DNA of 64,000 nucleotides from Pseudomonas sp. PICF141 (lineage in GTDB: Bacteria; Pseudomonadota; Gammaproteobacteria; Pseudomonadales; Pseudomonadaceae): the NCBI RefSeq assembly GCF_002286815.1, contig NZ_MUNM01000044.1, positions 87,141 through 151,140 of the forward strand. Reading direction: 5' to 3'. Numbering within the stretch: the first letter of the stretch is position 1; each line of letters starts with the position of its first letter. The notes under the pieces were generated by a model, which saw nothing but the letters and a program-made list of their open reading frames with translations, did not search any database and was not told the DNA's origin. A program made the translations under genes and the position numbers. Positions 11,116-18,776 of the stretch are shown here, one piece after another.

Positions 11116-12669
11116 ATGACTGCAAAATTACTGCTCACGACCCTGCTGCCCCTGGTCTCCGACCTGTCCCGCGAACTGCCCGAAGGCGAGCGTTATCGAC
11201 GCTTGCTCGAGGCCATGCGTGCCCTGCTCCCGTGCGACGCCGCCGCCCTGCTGCGACTCGATGGCGAATGGCTGGTGCCGCTGGCTGTGGATGGATTGAG
11301 CACCGACACCCTCGGTCGACGTTTCAAAGTCAGCGAACACCCGCGCTTCGAAGCGCTGCTCAGCAGTCCCGGCCCAACTCGTTTCGCCGCCGACAGCGAT
11401 TTGCCCGACCCTTATGACGGTCTGGTCGTCGGCCTTCACGATCACCTGGAAGTCCACGACTGCATGGGCTGCCCGCTGTTTATCGACGAGCGTGCGTGGG
11501 GTTTGTTGACCCTCGACGCGCTCGCTCCTGAACGTTTCCAATCGATCGAGCTGGATGCCCTGCAAGCCTTCGCCGGCCTCGCCGCCGCCACGGTCAACGC
11601 CGCCGAGCGCATCGAACGACTGGCCAATCGCGTCGAAGACGAACATCAGCGCGCCGAGGTTTACCGTCAGGCCAGCGGCCAGCAGAACCGGGAAATGATC
11701 GGCCAGAGCAAGACTTACAAACGATTGATGGAAGAGATCAGCCTGGTGGGCGGCAGCGACCTGACGGTGCTGATCACCGGCGAAACCGGGGTCGGCAAAG
11801 AGCTGGTGGCGCAGGCCATTCACGCGGCGTCGCCCCGGGCCGACAAACCGATTATCAGCCTCAATTGCGCTGCCCTGCCCGACACGCTGGTGGAAAGCGA
11901 ATTGTTCGGCCATGTGCGCGGTGCTTTCACCGGGGCGACGAATGATCGGCGTGGCAAATTCGAACTGGCCAATGGCGGTACGTTGTTCCTCGATGAAGTG
12001 GGCGAACTGTCGCTGACGGTGCAAGCCAAATTGCTGCGAGTGTTGCAGAGCGGGCAATTGCAGCGGCTGGGGTCGGACCAGGAACATCAGGTCGACGTAC
12101 GATTGATTGCCGCGACCAACCGCGATCTGGCCGAAGAAGTGCGCAGCGGTCGCTACCGTGCCGACTTCTATCATCGCCTGAGTGTTTATCCGCTGCTGGT
12201 GCCTGCGCTGAGGGATCGCGGTCGGGATGTGTTGTTGCTCAGTGGCTTTTTCCTGGAACAAAACCGCTCACGCATGGGCCTCAACAGCCTGCGCCTGACC
12301 AGCGATGCGCAGGCGGCATTGTTGGCCTATGCCTGGCCGGGGAACGTGCGGGAGCTGGAACATTTGATTGGTCGCAGTGCGTTGAAGGCGCTGGGTAACT
12401 GCAAGCAACGGCCAAAAATTCTCAGCTTGAGCGCGGCGGATCTGGACTTGCCCAACGCCAGCATTGAACCGGCGCCAGAACCGCAGGTTGCGGCACCGAC
12501 GGCTGCATTAATTACAGGGGATTTGCGTAAAGCCACCGAACATTATCAGCGCCAACTGATCAGCGCTTGCCTGGAACGGCACCAGAACAACTGGGCCAGT
12601 GCGGCGCGGGAGCTGGGTCTGGATCGGGCGAACCTTGGACGAATGGCCAAGCGGTTGGGGATGAAGTAA
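11116..12669 (+). CDS. norR: NO-responsive sigma-54-dependent activator NorR/FhpR
   Basis: Enhancer-binding protein that senses NO through an iron centre in its N-terminal GAF domain and activates NO-detoxifying genes, here hmp. 517 aa. GAF at about 15-175; AAA+ domain with Walker A GETGVGKE at 222-229 and the sigma-54-contact loop GAFTGA at 269-274; Fis-type helix-turn-helix at about 475-515. The ATG at 11116 has ACGGAG 6 nt upstream. Pairing with hmp rather than with a NO reductase points to the pseudomonad FhpR role. Confidence 0.92.
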   Translation: MTAKLLLTTLLPLVSDLSRELPEGERYRRLLEAMRALLPCDAAALLRLDGEWLVPLAVDGLSTDTLGRRFKVSEHPRFEALLSSPGPTRFAADSDLPDPYDGLVVGLHDHLEVHDCMGCPLFIDERAWGLLTLDALAPERFQSIELDALQAFAGLAAATVNAAERIERLANRVEDEHQRAEVYRQASGQQNREMIGQSKTYKRLMEEISLVGGSDLTVLITGETGVGKELVAQAIHAASPRADKPIISLNCAALPDTLVESELFGHVRGAFTGATNDRRGKFELANGGTLFLDEVGELSLTVQAKLLRVLQSGQLQRLGSDQEHQVDVRLIAATNRDLAEEVRSGRYRADFYHRLSVYPLLVPALRDRGRDVLLLSGFFLEQNRSRMGLNSLRLTSDAQAALLAYAWPGNVRELEHLIGRSALKALGNCKQRPKILSLSAADLDLPNASIEPAPEPQVAAPTAALITGDLRKATEHYQRQLISACLERHQNNWASAARELGLDRANLGRMAKRLGMK

Positions 12670-12692
12670 CCCCGGCATCATGGTTAGGAACT

Positions 12693-12834
12693 TCTGTGGC
12701 GAGGGGGCTTGCCCCCGTTCGGCCGCGAAGCGGTCGTGAAACCAGCGATGAGGTTGTACTCTGGAAAAAACGGGAGCGCTTCGCACTCCAACGGGGGCAA
12801 GCCCCCTCGCCACAGGCAAGCCCCCTCGCCACAG
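12693..12834. repeat. Large REP-type inverted repeat with a duplicated right arm
   Basis: TGTGGCGAGGGGGCTTGCCC (from 12694) is mirrored at 12791-12814, and the right arm is immediately repeated at 12816-12834 (CAAGCCCCCTCGCCACAGG). Internal arms GTTCGGCCGCGAAGCGGTCG and GGGAGCGCTTCGCACTCCAA extend the palindrome. It fills the 288-bp gap between norR and cheV. Confidence 0.85.
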
Positions 12835-12957
12835 GGGTTTGTTTGGGCGGCAATGGGGATTACTCCTAAAGCCTGCCTCCGCCAAGTCGATAACCCGGCA
12901 TCGATAGCTGTTGGCGATCGCACAATCGCCCATCACCTTTTTCCACAGAAGGTTTTT

Positions 12958-13860
12958 ATGTCTTCCAACAAAGCCCGCGCAGATTCACTTTCGCTTCTGC
13001 TGTTTACCTTGCGCAGCGGCAAGCTGATGGCGATCAACCTGCTGAAAGTCAGCGAAATCATCCCCTGCCCGCCGCTGACCAGGCTGCCGGAGTCGCACCC
13101 TCACGTCAAAGGCATCGCCACCCTGCGCGGCGCATCGCTGTCGGTGATCGACCTGAGCCGCGCCATCGGCGAGCGACCGCTGGAAGACCCGAACGGTGGC
13201 TGCCTGATCGTCACCGACGTCAGCCGCTCCAAGCAGGGCTTGCACGTTCAAGCAGTGAGCAAGATCGTCCATTGCCTGACCACCGACATCCGTCCACCGC
13301 CCTTCGGCTCCGGTGGCGTGCGTTCGTACATCACTGGCGTGACCTCTGTCGACGGCACGCTGGTGCAAGTGCTGGACATCGAAAAGGTCATCCACGGCAT
13401 CGCGCCGGCGCAGATCGAAACGGCCCCGACCGAATTGAGCATGGAAGACGCCGAAGTCCTCGGCAACGCACGAATCCTGGTGGTCGATGACAGCCAGGTC
13501 GCCCTGCAACAATCGGTACACACCCTGCGCAACCTCGGCCTGCAATGCCACACCGCTCGCAGCGCCAGGGAAGCCATCGACTGCCTGCTGGACCTGCAAG
13601 GCACCGCCCAGCAAATCAACCTGATCGTCTCCGATATCGAAATGTCGGAAATGGACGGCTATGCCCTCACTCGCACATTGCGCGAAACCCCGGACTTCTC
13701 GCACCTCTATGTATTGCTGCACACCTCGCTGGACAGCGCGATGAACAGCGAGAAGGCTCGACTGGCCGGAGCCAACGCGGTGCTGACCAAATTCTCCTCA
13801 CCGGAACTGACCAAATGCCTGATCGCGGCGGCCAGGGCCGTCACTGAACAAGGTCATTGA
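12958..13860 (+). CDS. cheV: Chemotaxis coupling/response regulator protein CheV
   Basis: Scaffold that links chemoreceptors to CheA, with a phosphorylatable receiver that tunes adaptation. 300 aa from the ATG at 12958 (AGAAGG upstream). The CheW-like domain covers about 10-160 and the receiver about 172-295, with acidic pocket VVDDS and phospho-acceptor Asp226 in VSDIEMSEMDG. No other chemotaxis gene is nearby. The longer open frame from 12709 runs through the REP element and is not credible. Confidence 0.9.
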   Translation: MSSNKARADSLSLLLFTLRSGKLMAINLLKVSEIIPCPPLTRLPESHPHVKGIATLRGASLSVIDLSRAIGERPLEDPNGGCLIVTDVSRSKQGLHVQAVSKIVHCLTTDIRPPPFGSGGVRSYITGVTSVDGTLVQVLDIEKVIHGIAPAQIETAPTELSMEDAEVLGNARILVVDDSQVALQQSVHTLRNLGLQCHTARSAREAIDCLLDLQGTAQQINLIVSDIEMSEMDGYALTRTLRETPDFSHLYVLLHTSLDSAMNSEKARLAGANAVLTKFSSPELTKCLIAAARAVTEQGH

Positions 13861-14346
13861 GTGGTGGCCGAGACCTTTTGTTTTCTGATGCGGCGCAACC
13901 TCGCTGAGGATGTGCCGCCTTTCACTTGGCCAAACGGCATTGAGTTGACCCAATACCGTCCCGAGCTCGCTGAAGCCGTTCATCATTTGATGGAACTGGG
14001 CTATCGGGAAGGTAGCGGTCGCGTACCGGCGCTGGAAGTCTGGCAACAGCGTTTCGAAACCGATCCCGAATACGATCCGTCCCTGTGCTTCATCGCGATC
14101 GACGCCGAAGGAATCGTCGGCGTCGCCCAGTGCTGGACCAGTGCCTACATCAAGAGCCTGGTGGTGCATCCGCGCGCTCAAGGCCTCGGACTTGGCCGTG
14201 CGCTGCTACTCAATGCTTTCAAGGTGTTTCAGCAACGCCGCGAAGGCTACGTGGATCTGAAGGTGCTGGAAAATAACCTCCGGGCCCAGCGTTTGTACGA
14301 AAGTGCCGGGATGTATGTGGTCCGCCGGGAGCCGGTTCCAACCTGA
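13861..14346 (+). CDS. GNAT-family N-acetyltransferase
   Basis: Predicted acetyl-CoA-dependent acetyltransferase of unknown substrate, 161 aa. The GNAT core is visible: beta-strand ending IKSLVVHPRAQGLGLGRALL with the acetyl-CoA pyrophosphate loop QGLGLG (about 105-110), then NLRAQRLYESAGM near the C-terminus. The start is taken as the GTG at 13861, directly after the cheV stop, with AAGG about 9 nt upstream. An ATG at 13888 is the alternative. Close packing suggests co-transcription with cheV, but a functional link is not evident. Confidence 0.8.
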   Translation: MVAETFCFLMRRNLAEDVPPFTWPNGIELTQYRPELAEAVHHLMELGYREGSGRVPALEVWQQRFETDPEYDPSLCFIAIDAEGIVGVAQCWTSAYIKSLVVHPRAQGLGLGRALLLNAFKVFQQRREGYVDLKVLENNLRAQRLYESAGMYVVRREPVPT

Positions 14347-14352
14347 CACCGC

Positions 14353-14429
14353 CTTCGCGGGCAAGCCTCGCTCCTACAGGTTCGGTGAACGATACATGAC
14401 CTGTGCAGGAGCGAGGCTTGCCCGCGAAG
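14353..14429. repeat. REP doublet
   Basis: Facing copies of the CTTCGCGGGCAAGCCTCGCT element (14353-14377) and its complement (about 14405-14429). It closes the cheV-acetyltransferase unit. Confidence 0.9.
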
Positions 14430-14502
14430 AGGCCCGCACAACCATCCAAAACCATCAGGCATACTCCGACCTCGGCCACCACACGCCAAGGATGCCCAAA
14501 CC

Positions 14503-14829
14503 ATGAAAGCCACCACCCTGACCTTCCTCTGCCTCACTGCCCTCACCACCCAAGCCCATGCCTCCAGCCCCGATGCCTGGGCCACCCACGACAAAGCCGT
14601 GCTCGCCAGTTGCACCAAAACCAGCGGCCTGAAAAACGTCAAACCCGTCGGCAACGTCGCGCAATTCGATGACCGGGTCGGATATACCGCGCTCCTGCTG
14701 CAAGGCCAGTACCCGCAGAAACACATGAAAGACCAGCAAGGCACTGAGCTGTGCCTCTACAACAAGAAAAGCAAAACCGCCTATGTGACCGAGTGGGACT
14801 CCATCCGCCCACCCGCAAAAGCGCAGTGA
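14503..14829 (+). CDS. Small exported protein of unknown function
   Basis: 108 aa with a Sec signal peptide (MKATTLTFLCLTALTTQAHA, cleavage near AHA-S). The mature part is about 88 residues with two Cys (CTKTSG and LCLYNKK), possibly a disulfide, and a VTEWDS motif near the end. The ATG at 14503 is preceded by AAGGATG. I do not recognise the family with certainty. It precedes the YkgJ-type gene by 83 bp, but no shared role can be read from the sequence. Confidence 0.7.
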   Translation: MKATTLTFLCLTALTTQAHASSPDAWATHDKAVLASCTKTSGLKNVKPVGNVAQFDDRVGYTALLLQGQYPQKHMKDQQGTELCLYNKKSKTAYVTEWDSIRPPAKAQ

Positions 14830-14912
14830 CTGGCGCATAACTTGCTTCGGCCCAGGCCTTTGCGGTGGCTTTTTGTCGCCATTTCATACCTTCAAAGGTG
14901 ACTGGCCGTTCC

Positions 14913-15662
14913 ATGAATACAACGTTTTCCTGCGTAGGTTGTGGCAAATGCTGCAACGACCACCACGTGCCCCTGACACTGGCCGAAGCCCGGATGTGGG
15001 CGGCTGACGGCGGTCAGGTGATCGTGCTGGTGGAGGCCTTTCTCGCCAATGGCCTGGGCCTGCCCACGCAGCAACGCGAACACGCCGAACGCCGCTCGGT
15101 GGTGGTTCGAAGCGGCGCCTGCCAGGCGCATGTGGCGATCACCTTTGCCGCCTACAACGTCGGCCCCTGCCGTAATCTTGACGAAGACAACCTCTGCCGT
15201 ATCTACGAACGCCGACCGCTGGTATGCCGCATCTACCCGATGGAAATCAACCCGCACATCCCGCTCAACCCGGCAATCAAGGAATGCCCGCCCGAGTCCT
15301 GGGAAGCAGGGCCGGATTTGATCATCGGGGGTGAGTTGGTGGATCAGCAACTGACGGAATTGATCCAGCGCTCCCGTCAGGCCGATCGCGATGAGATTCA
15401 GACCAAGGAGGCGATTTGCGCGTTATTGGGGATTCGGACGACAGCATTGAAGGGTGATGGCTTTACCGCTTATTTGCCGGATATGAACGCGTTTGCCACG
15501 GTCATCGATCAGGTTTCAACGCAATCGCAGATAAAGTCGAGCAGTGACTGGCTGTTTCACGTGTCGGGTGAAGATATTGCCAGGCAAGTGCAAGCAGCGG
15601 GTGCACAGGTGGCAACCGATACACCGGTCAGCTATGGGTTTATTTCGTTGCGGGCAGCTTGA
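14913..15662 (+). CDS. YkgJ-family cysteine-cluster protein (putative metal or Fe-S binding)
   Basis: 249 aa from the ATG at 14913. The N-terminus has CVGCGKCC, and the middle has CRNLDEDNLCRIYERRPLVC, the CxxCxxCC plus Cx(n)C pattern of the YkgJ/UPF0153 family, thought to bind zinc or an iron-sulfur cluster. The C-terminal third is unrelated to the short members and may be a separate helical domain. The upstream ATG at 14865 has no ribosome site. Cytoplasmic; no function can be given beyond the metal-binding inference. Confidence 0.75.
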   Translation: MNTTFSCVGCGKCCNDHHVPLTLAEARMWAADGGQVIVLVEAFLANGLGLPTQQREHAERRSVVVRSGACQAHVAITFAAYNVGPCRNLDEDNLCRIYERRPLVCRIYPMEINPHIPLNPAIKECPPESWEAGPDLIIGGELVDQQLTELIQRSRQADRDEIQTKEAICALLGIRTTALKGDGFTAYLPDMNAFATVIDQVSTQSQIKSSSDWLFHVSGEDIARQVQAAGAQVATDTPVSYGFISLRAA

Positions 15663-15715
15663 AACACTTAACCACTGCACAACATTGGTTGCGCAGCGGT
15701 TTGTCTGATGGTGAA

Positions 15716-16858
15716 TCAGCGAGCAGCAACCGCAAGGCATTCGATTTCCACTCGAGCATTCGCCAGCAGTTTTTTAGCCGCGAACGTTGTCCGGGCAGGT
15801 AGGCGATCGGCCGGGAAAGCCTGGCGGTATACCGCATTCATGGCATCGAAGTCTTTGATATCGGCCAGTATGACCGTGCATTTGGCCACATGAGAGAGGG
15901 AAGAGCCTCGGCGTTGCAGTTCGGTGCGCAGGTTCTCCATGGCCTGGGTCATTTGCGGGCCAATCCCGCCCTTGACCAGTTGGCCATCGGCATCCAGACC
16001 GAGCATCCCGGAAAGATAAAGGGTCTCACCGGCCTGTACCGCATCGGAAAATGGCAAGCCTTCTTCATTCGGAAAGTAACGTGGGGAATCAGGTACTGCT
16101 GGCGGCAAGTAGCGCTCGGTAATCGCTTGGTACTGACCATTGTGCTTGAGGCGCTCAAGGGCCGCATTCAGGTTATCGCGCAAGCGGGTGTCGCTTTTGC
16201 GCACTGCCATCGCCACACCATTGCCCAGCATCGGATCATTGAGGGCGGGACTGGCGAAGTCGAACGCCTGCCCCTGAGGTTGGCTTAGCAACGCTTGAGT
16301 GATTTCGATGGAGTCTTGCAGCGTGGCATCGATCTCACCCGCCAGAAGACTGGCAATCAACTGATCGTTGAATTGAAAACTGCGCACCGTTACACCTGCG
16401 TCCGCCCAACGCGCCTTGGCGAACGCTTCACGACTGGTACCCGCCAGCACGCCGATACGTTTGCCTTTGAGCGATTGCACATCCGTTTGCAACGTCGCGC
16501 CTTTGCGCGCTACCAGACGGCTGTTCAGGGGATAAAGATTGTCGGTGAAATCGACCCGTTCGCGCCGCGCCTGTGTAGCCGTCATCGGCATGATCACGTC
16601 GAAGCGGCCGGCTTCAAGGGCAGGGAGGTTAGTCGCGTAATCCTGATCGATCCAGACACAGCGGGATTCGAGTTCAGCACACAATGCGTTGCCCAACTCG
16701 ATGTTCAATCCGACCAGCTCACCTTTGTCGTTACGGCTCTCGAACGGTGGAACCAGGGCTTCGACCCCGAAGCGGATCTGCGGATCGACCGCAGAGGACA
16801 CGCAGCCGGAGGTCAGGGCCACCAGAGAGAGCAGGGACAGGGTTTTCAGCAGAGACAT
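15716..16858 (-). CDS. Exported fusion of a family-3 solute-binding protein and a RidA (YjgF) domain
   Basis: 380 aa in one unbroken frame. An N-terminal signal with a plausible lipobox (SLVALTSGC, Cys19) is followed by an SBP_bac_3 domain at about 27-252 (IRFGVEALVPPFES, GLNIELGNALCAEL, DVIMPMTATQARRERVDFT). A complete RidA fold follows at about 262-380 (LYLSGMLGLDADG, PARTTFAAKKLL, EIECLAV). The Arg and Glu that hold the imino acid in RidA enzymes are kept, as Arg356 and Glu373. The fusion suggests an exported or membrane-anchored protein that binds an amino acid and acts on a derived enamine/imine. No permease or amino-acid oxidase gene is adjacent. The start has GAAGG upstream. Confidence 0.85.
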   Translation of the reverse strand: MSLLKTLSLLSLVALTSGCVSSAVDPQIRFGVEALVPPFESRNDKGELVGLNIELGNALCAELESRCVWIDQDYATNLPALEAGRFDVIMPMTATQARRERVDFTDNLYPLNSRLVARKGATLQTDVQSLKGKRIGVLAGTSREAFAKARWADAGVTVRSFQFNDQLIASLLAGEIDATLQDSIEITQALLSQPQGQAFDFASPALNDPMLGNGVAMAVRKSDTRLRDNLNAALERLKHNGQYQAITERYLPPAVPDSPRYFPNEEGLPFSDAVQAGETLYLSGMLGLDADGQLVKGGIGPQMTQAMENLRTELQRRGSSLSHVAKCTVILADIKDFDAMNAVYRQAFPADRLPARTTFAAKKLLANARVEIECLAVAAR

Positions 16859-16999
16859 CTGGCGACCTTCATCAAAAATTCACAGGGCGTGAATTCTTGA
16901 CAAATGACAACCGCCTTTCCTAGAGGAGTAATCGCGCGTCCTTGTGGGAACTGTCTCATTGGCGGGAGGAATAATTACCCGCCAACATATGCCTGATTC

Positions 17000-17257
17000 T
17001 CAGCGCTTACCCATCGAACGACGAGTGCCAGGAGGTGCTGCCCCCGGGGTTTTGGTATGGCCATTCTTGGCGCCGTTCTTGTACCAAGGCTGGCTGGCAT
17101 TTTTCGCCGCGGCCAATTCACCTGGCTTGAACGGAAACTTGAATGCCGGGATCGCTGCTTTGGTTTCGCTGTCTGCGCTGGAGTCGACGCTGTCTGGCAG
17201 GTCTGCCTGGTCGTCGCTCAAAGCGTCGGCAACCGGCGGTTGGGTCGGGGAAGTCAT
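17000..17257 (-). CDS. Small conserved hydrophilic protein, function unknown
   Basis: 85 aa. The start is the ATG at 17257 with a GGAGC ribosome site 5 nt upstream. Acidic and Asp/Ser-rich in the first 35 residues, then Lys/Pro-rich with PAFKFPFKPGELAAAKNASQ and a basic C-terminus (RRSMGKR). It looks largely disordered, with no signal peptide or membrane segment. It resembles small hypothetical proteins common in Pseudomonas. I assign no function. Confidence 0.6.
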   Translation of the reverse strand: MTSPTQPPVADALSDDQADLPDSVDSSADSETKAAIPAFKFPFKPGELAAAKNASQPWYKNGAKNGHTKTPGAAPPGTRRSMGKR

Positions 17258-17550
17258 GAAAGCTCCGGGTGATGCTCAAAGAGTCGGGCCCGGTAGGCGA
17301 GCCGCGAAAGGCGGCAGTATACCTGTGTCCGGAGCCGCAAGCTGCAGTGGGTCAGTCGGGTTTTGTGTTGACCGACCTGCCGCTATCGCGGGCAAGCCCG
17401 CTCCTACAGTGGAGCGGTGCACCCGCCATCACCATCATTAGGCCGAGCGTTAGCTCGCCTTCAGCTTTTGATCAGGGGGAATCCGCATCAATCCAAAGAG
17501 GTCCAAACTGACAGCGCCGTCAGTTACCAGTCACTCTCCTGACGGGCGAA
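17258..17550. other. Intergenic stretch with a single REP unit
   Basis: The 358-bp gap between the small minus-strand gene and the efflux operon holds one REP half-element (CTATCGCGGGCAAGCCCGCT, about 17384-17410) without a clear partner. The rest shows no gene. A possible efflux promoter and operator lies at its right end (see 17551-17578). Confidence 0.6.
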
Positions 17551-17578
17551 CAGGTTTATAAAGGAAGGTATAAACCTG
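17551..17578. promoter_or_regulatory. Perfect inverted repeat upstream of the RND efflux operon, candidate operator
   Basis: CAGGTTTATA at 17551-17560 and TATAAACCTG at 17569-17578 form 10-bp perfect arms around AAGGAAGG. It is AT-rich, unlike the neighbourhood, and lies 37 bp upstream of the adaptor gene's start. This fits a TetR-type or two-component regulator site, but no regulator gene is adjacent. It could also form a hairpin in the leader. Confidence 0.5.
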
Positions 17579-17615
17579 ATAACACTCCGACCACTCTGCC
17601 CGGCGCCCCACTCGC

Positions 17616-18776
17616 ATGCGAATTCAGAAAAAAATCGCCCTGTTCGCCGCCCTTCTGATCACCCTGGCAGCGCTGGGCGTGTGGTACGCCGCCAAACCCG
17701 CCACGACCAAATTGGCCCCTTCCACCGCCATTCCCGTGCGAGTGGTCAGCGTCGCCGAAAAAGACGTGCCCCGCTACATCAGCGGCATTGGCTCGGTGTT
17801 GTCGTTGCACAGCGTGGTCGTGCGTCCGCAGATCGACGGCATCCTCACCAAGCTGCTGGTCAAGGAAGGCCAATTGGTGAACAAAGGTGATCTGCTGGCC
17901 ATGATCGACGACCGCTCGATCCGCGCCAGCCTCGACCAGGCCCGGGCGCAACTGGGTGAAAGTCAGGCGCAACTGCAAGTGGCTCAGGTCAACCTCAAAC
18001 GCTACAAGCTGCTGAGCGTCGACGACGGCGTGTCCAAGCAGACCTATGACCAGCAACAAGCTCTGGTCAACCAACTCAAAGCCACCGCCCAAGGCAATCA
18101 GGCCTCGATCGACGCCGCTCTGGTTCAGCTTTCCTACACACAGATTCGCTCCCCGGTCACCGGTCGCGTCGGTATTCGCACGGTGGACGAAGGCAATTTC
18201 CTGCGCATGAGCGACACCCAAGGCTTGTTCACGGTGACCCAGATCGACCCGATCGCCGTGGAATTTTCCCTGCCGCAACACCTGTTGCCGACCCTGCAAG
18301 GCCTGATCAACGATCCCCAGCACACGCCGGTCAAGGCCTACATCGGTGCCGACACCGACGGCGAAACCGGCAACCTGCTAGGCGAGGGCCGCCTGACCCT
18401 GATCGACAACCAGATCAACGCCAACACCGGGACCATCCGCGCCAAGGCCGAGTTCGCCAACCCCGCCCAGAAACTCTGGCCAGGCCTGCTGGTAACGGTA
18501 AAAATTCAGACAGCACTGGATAAAAATGCGCTGGTGGTTCCGCCCTCCGTCGTACAACGTGGCCCCGATCAACATTTTGTCTATCGGGTCAACGGCGATA
18601 AGGTCGAAGCCGTTCAGGTGCAGATGGTTTACCAAGGCAGCGGCCAAGACCTCATCAAAGGCGTGAAAGCGGGCGATGTGCTGGTCAGCGACGGGCATTC
18701 GCGGCTCAAACCGGGTTCCACCGTGCAGGTGGTGACCGAGCCGCCGCAAGTGGTGCAATCGGAGCCGAAACCATGA
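17616..18776 (+). CDS. RND efflux periplasmic adaptor (membrane fusion protein, MdtA-like)
   Basis: Periplasmic adaptor that joins an RND pump to an outer-membrane channel. 386 aa. An N-terminal membrane anchor/signal at about 5-25 lacks a Cys. It is followed by a biotinyl-lipoyl half (VVVRPQIDGILTKLLVKEGQ), a coiled coil at about 105-165 (ARAQLGESQAQLQVAQVNLK), the second lipoyl half (RSPVTGRVGIRTVDEGNFL) and a beta-barrel domain. It overlaps the pump gene by 4 bp, so they form one transcript. No strong ribosome site is visible at the ATG. MdtA and MexH-type adaptors are the closest by eye. No channel gene follows. Confidence 0.88.
   Translation: MRIQKKIALFAALLITLAALGVWYAAKPATTKLAPSTAIPVRVVSVAEKDVPRYISGIGSVLSLHSVVVRPQIDGILTKLLVKEGQLVNKGDLLAMIDDRSIRASLDQARAQLGESQAQLQVAQVNLKRYKLLSVDDGVSKQTYDQQQALVNQLKATAQGNQASIDAALVQLSYTQIRSPVTGRVGIRTVDEGNFLRMSDTQGLFTVTQIDPIAVEFSLPQHLLPTLQGLINDPQHTPVKAYIGADTDGETGNLLGEGRLTLIDNQINANTGTIRAKAEFANPAQKLWPGLLVTVKIQTALDKNALVVPPSVVQRGPDQHFVYRVNGDKVEAVQVQMVYQGSGQDLIKGVKAGDVLVSDGHSRLKPGSTVQVVTEPPQVVQSEPKP

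Noticed and set aside
12560..12936. Short frames over the REP element between norR and cheV
   Set aside because: They repeat ARGLACGEGACPRW-type peptides, which are translations of REP DNA and not proteins.
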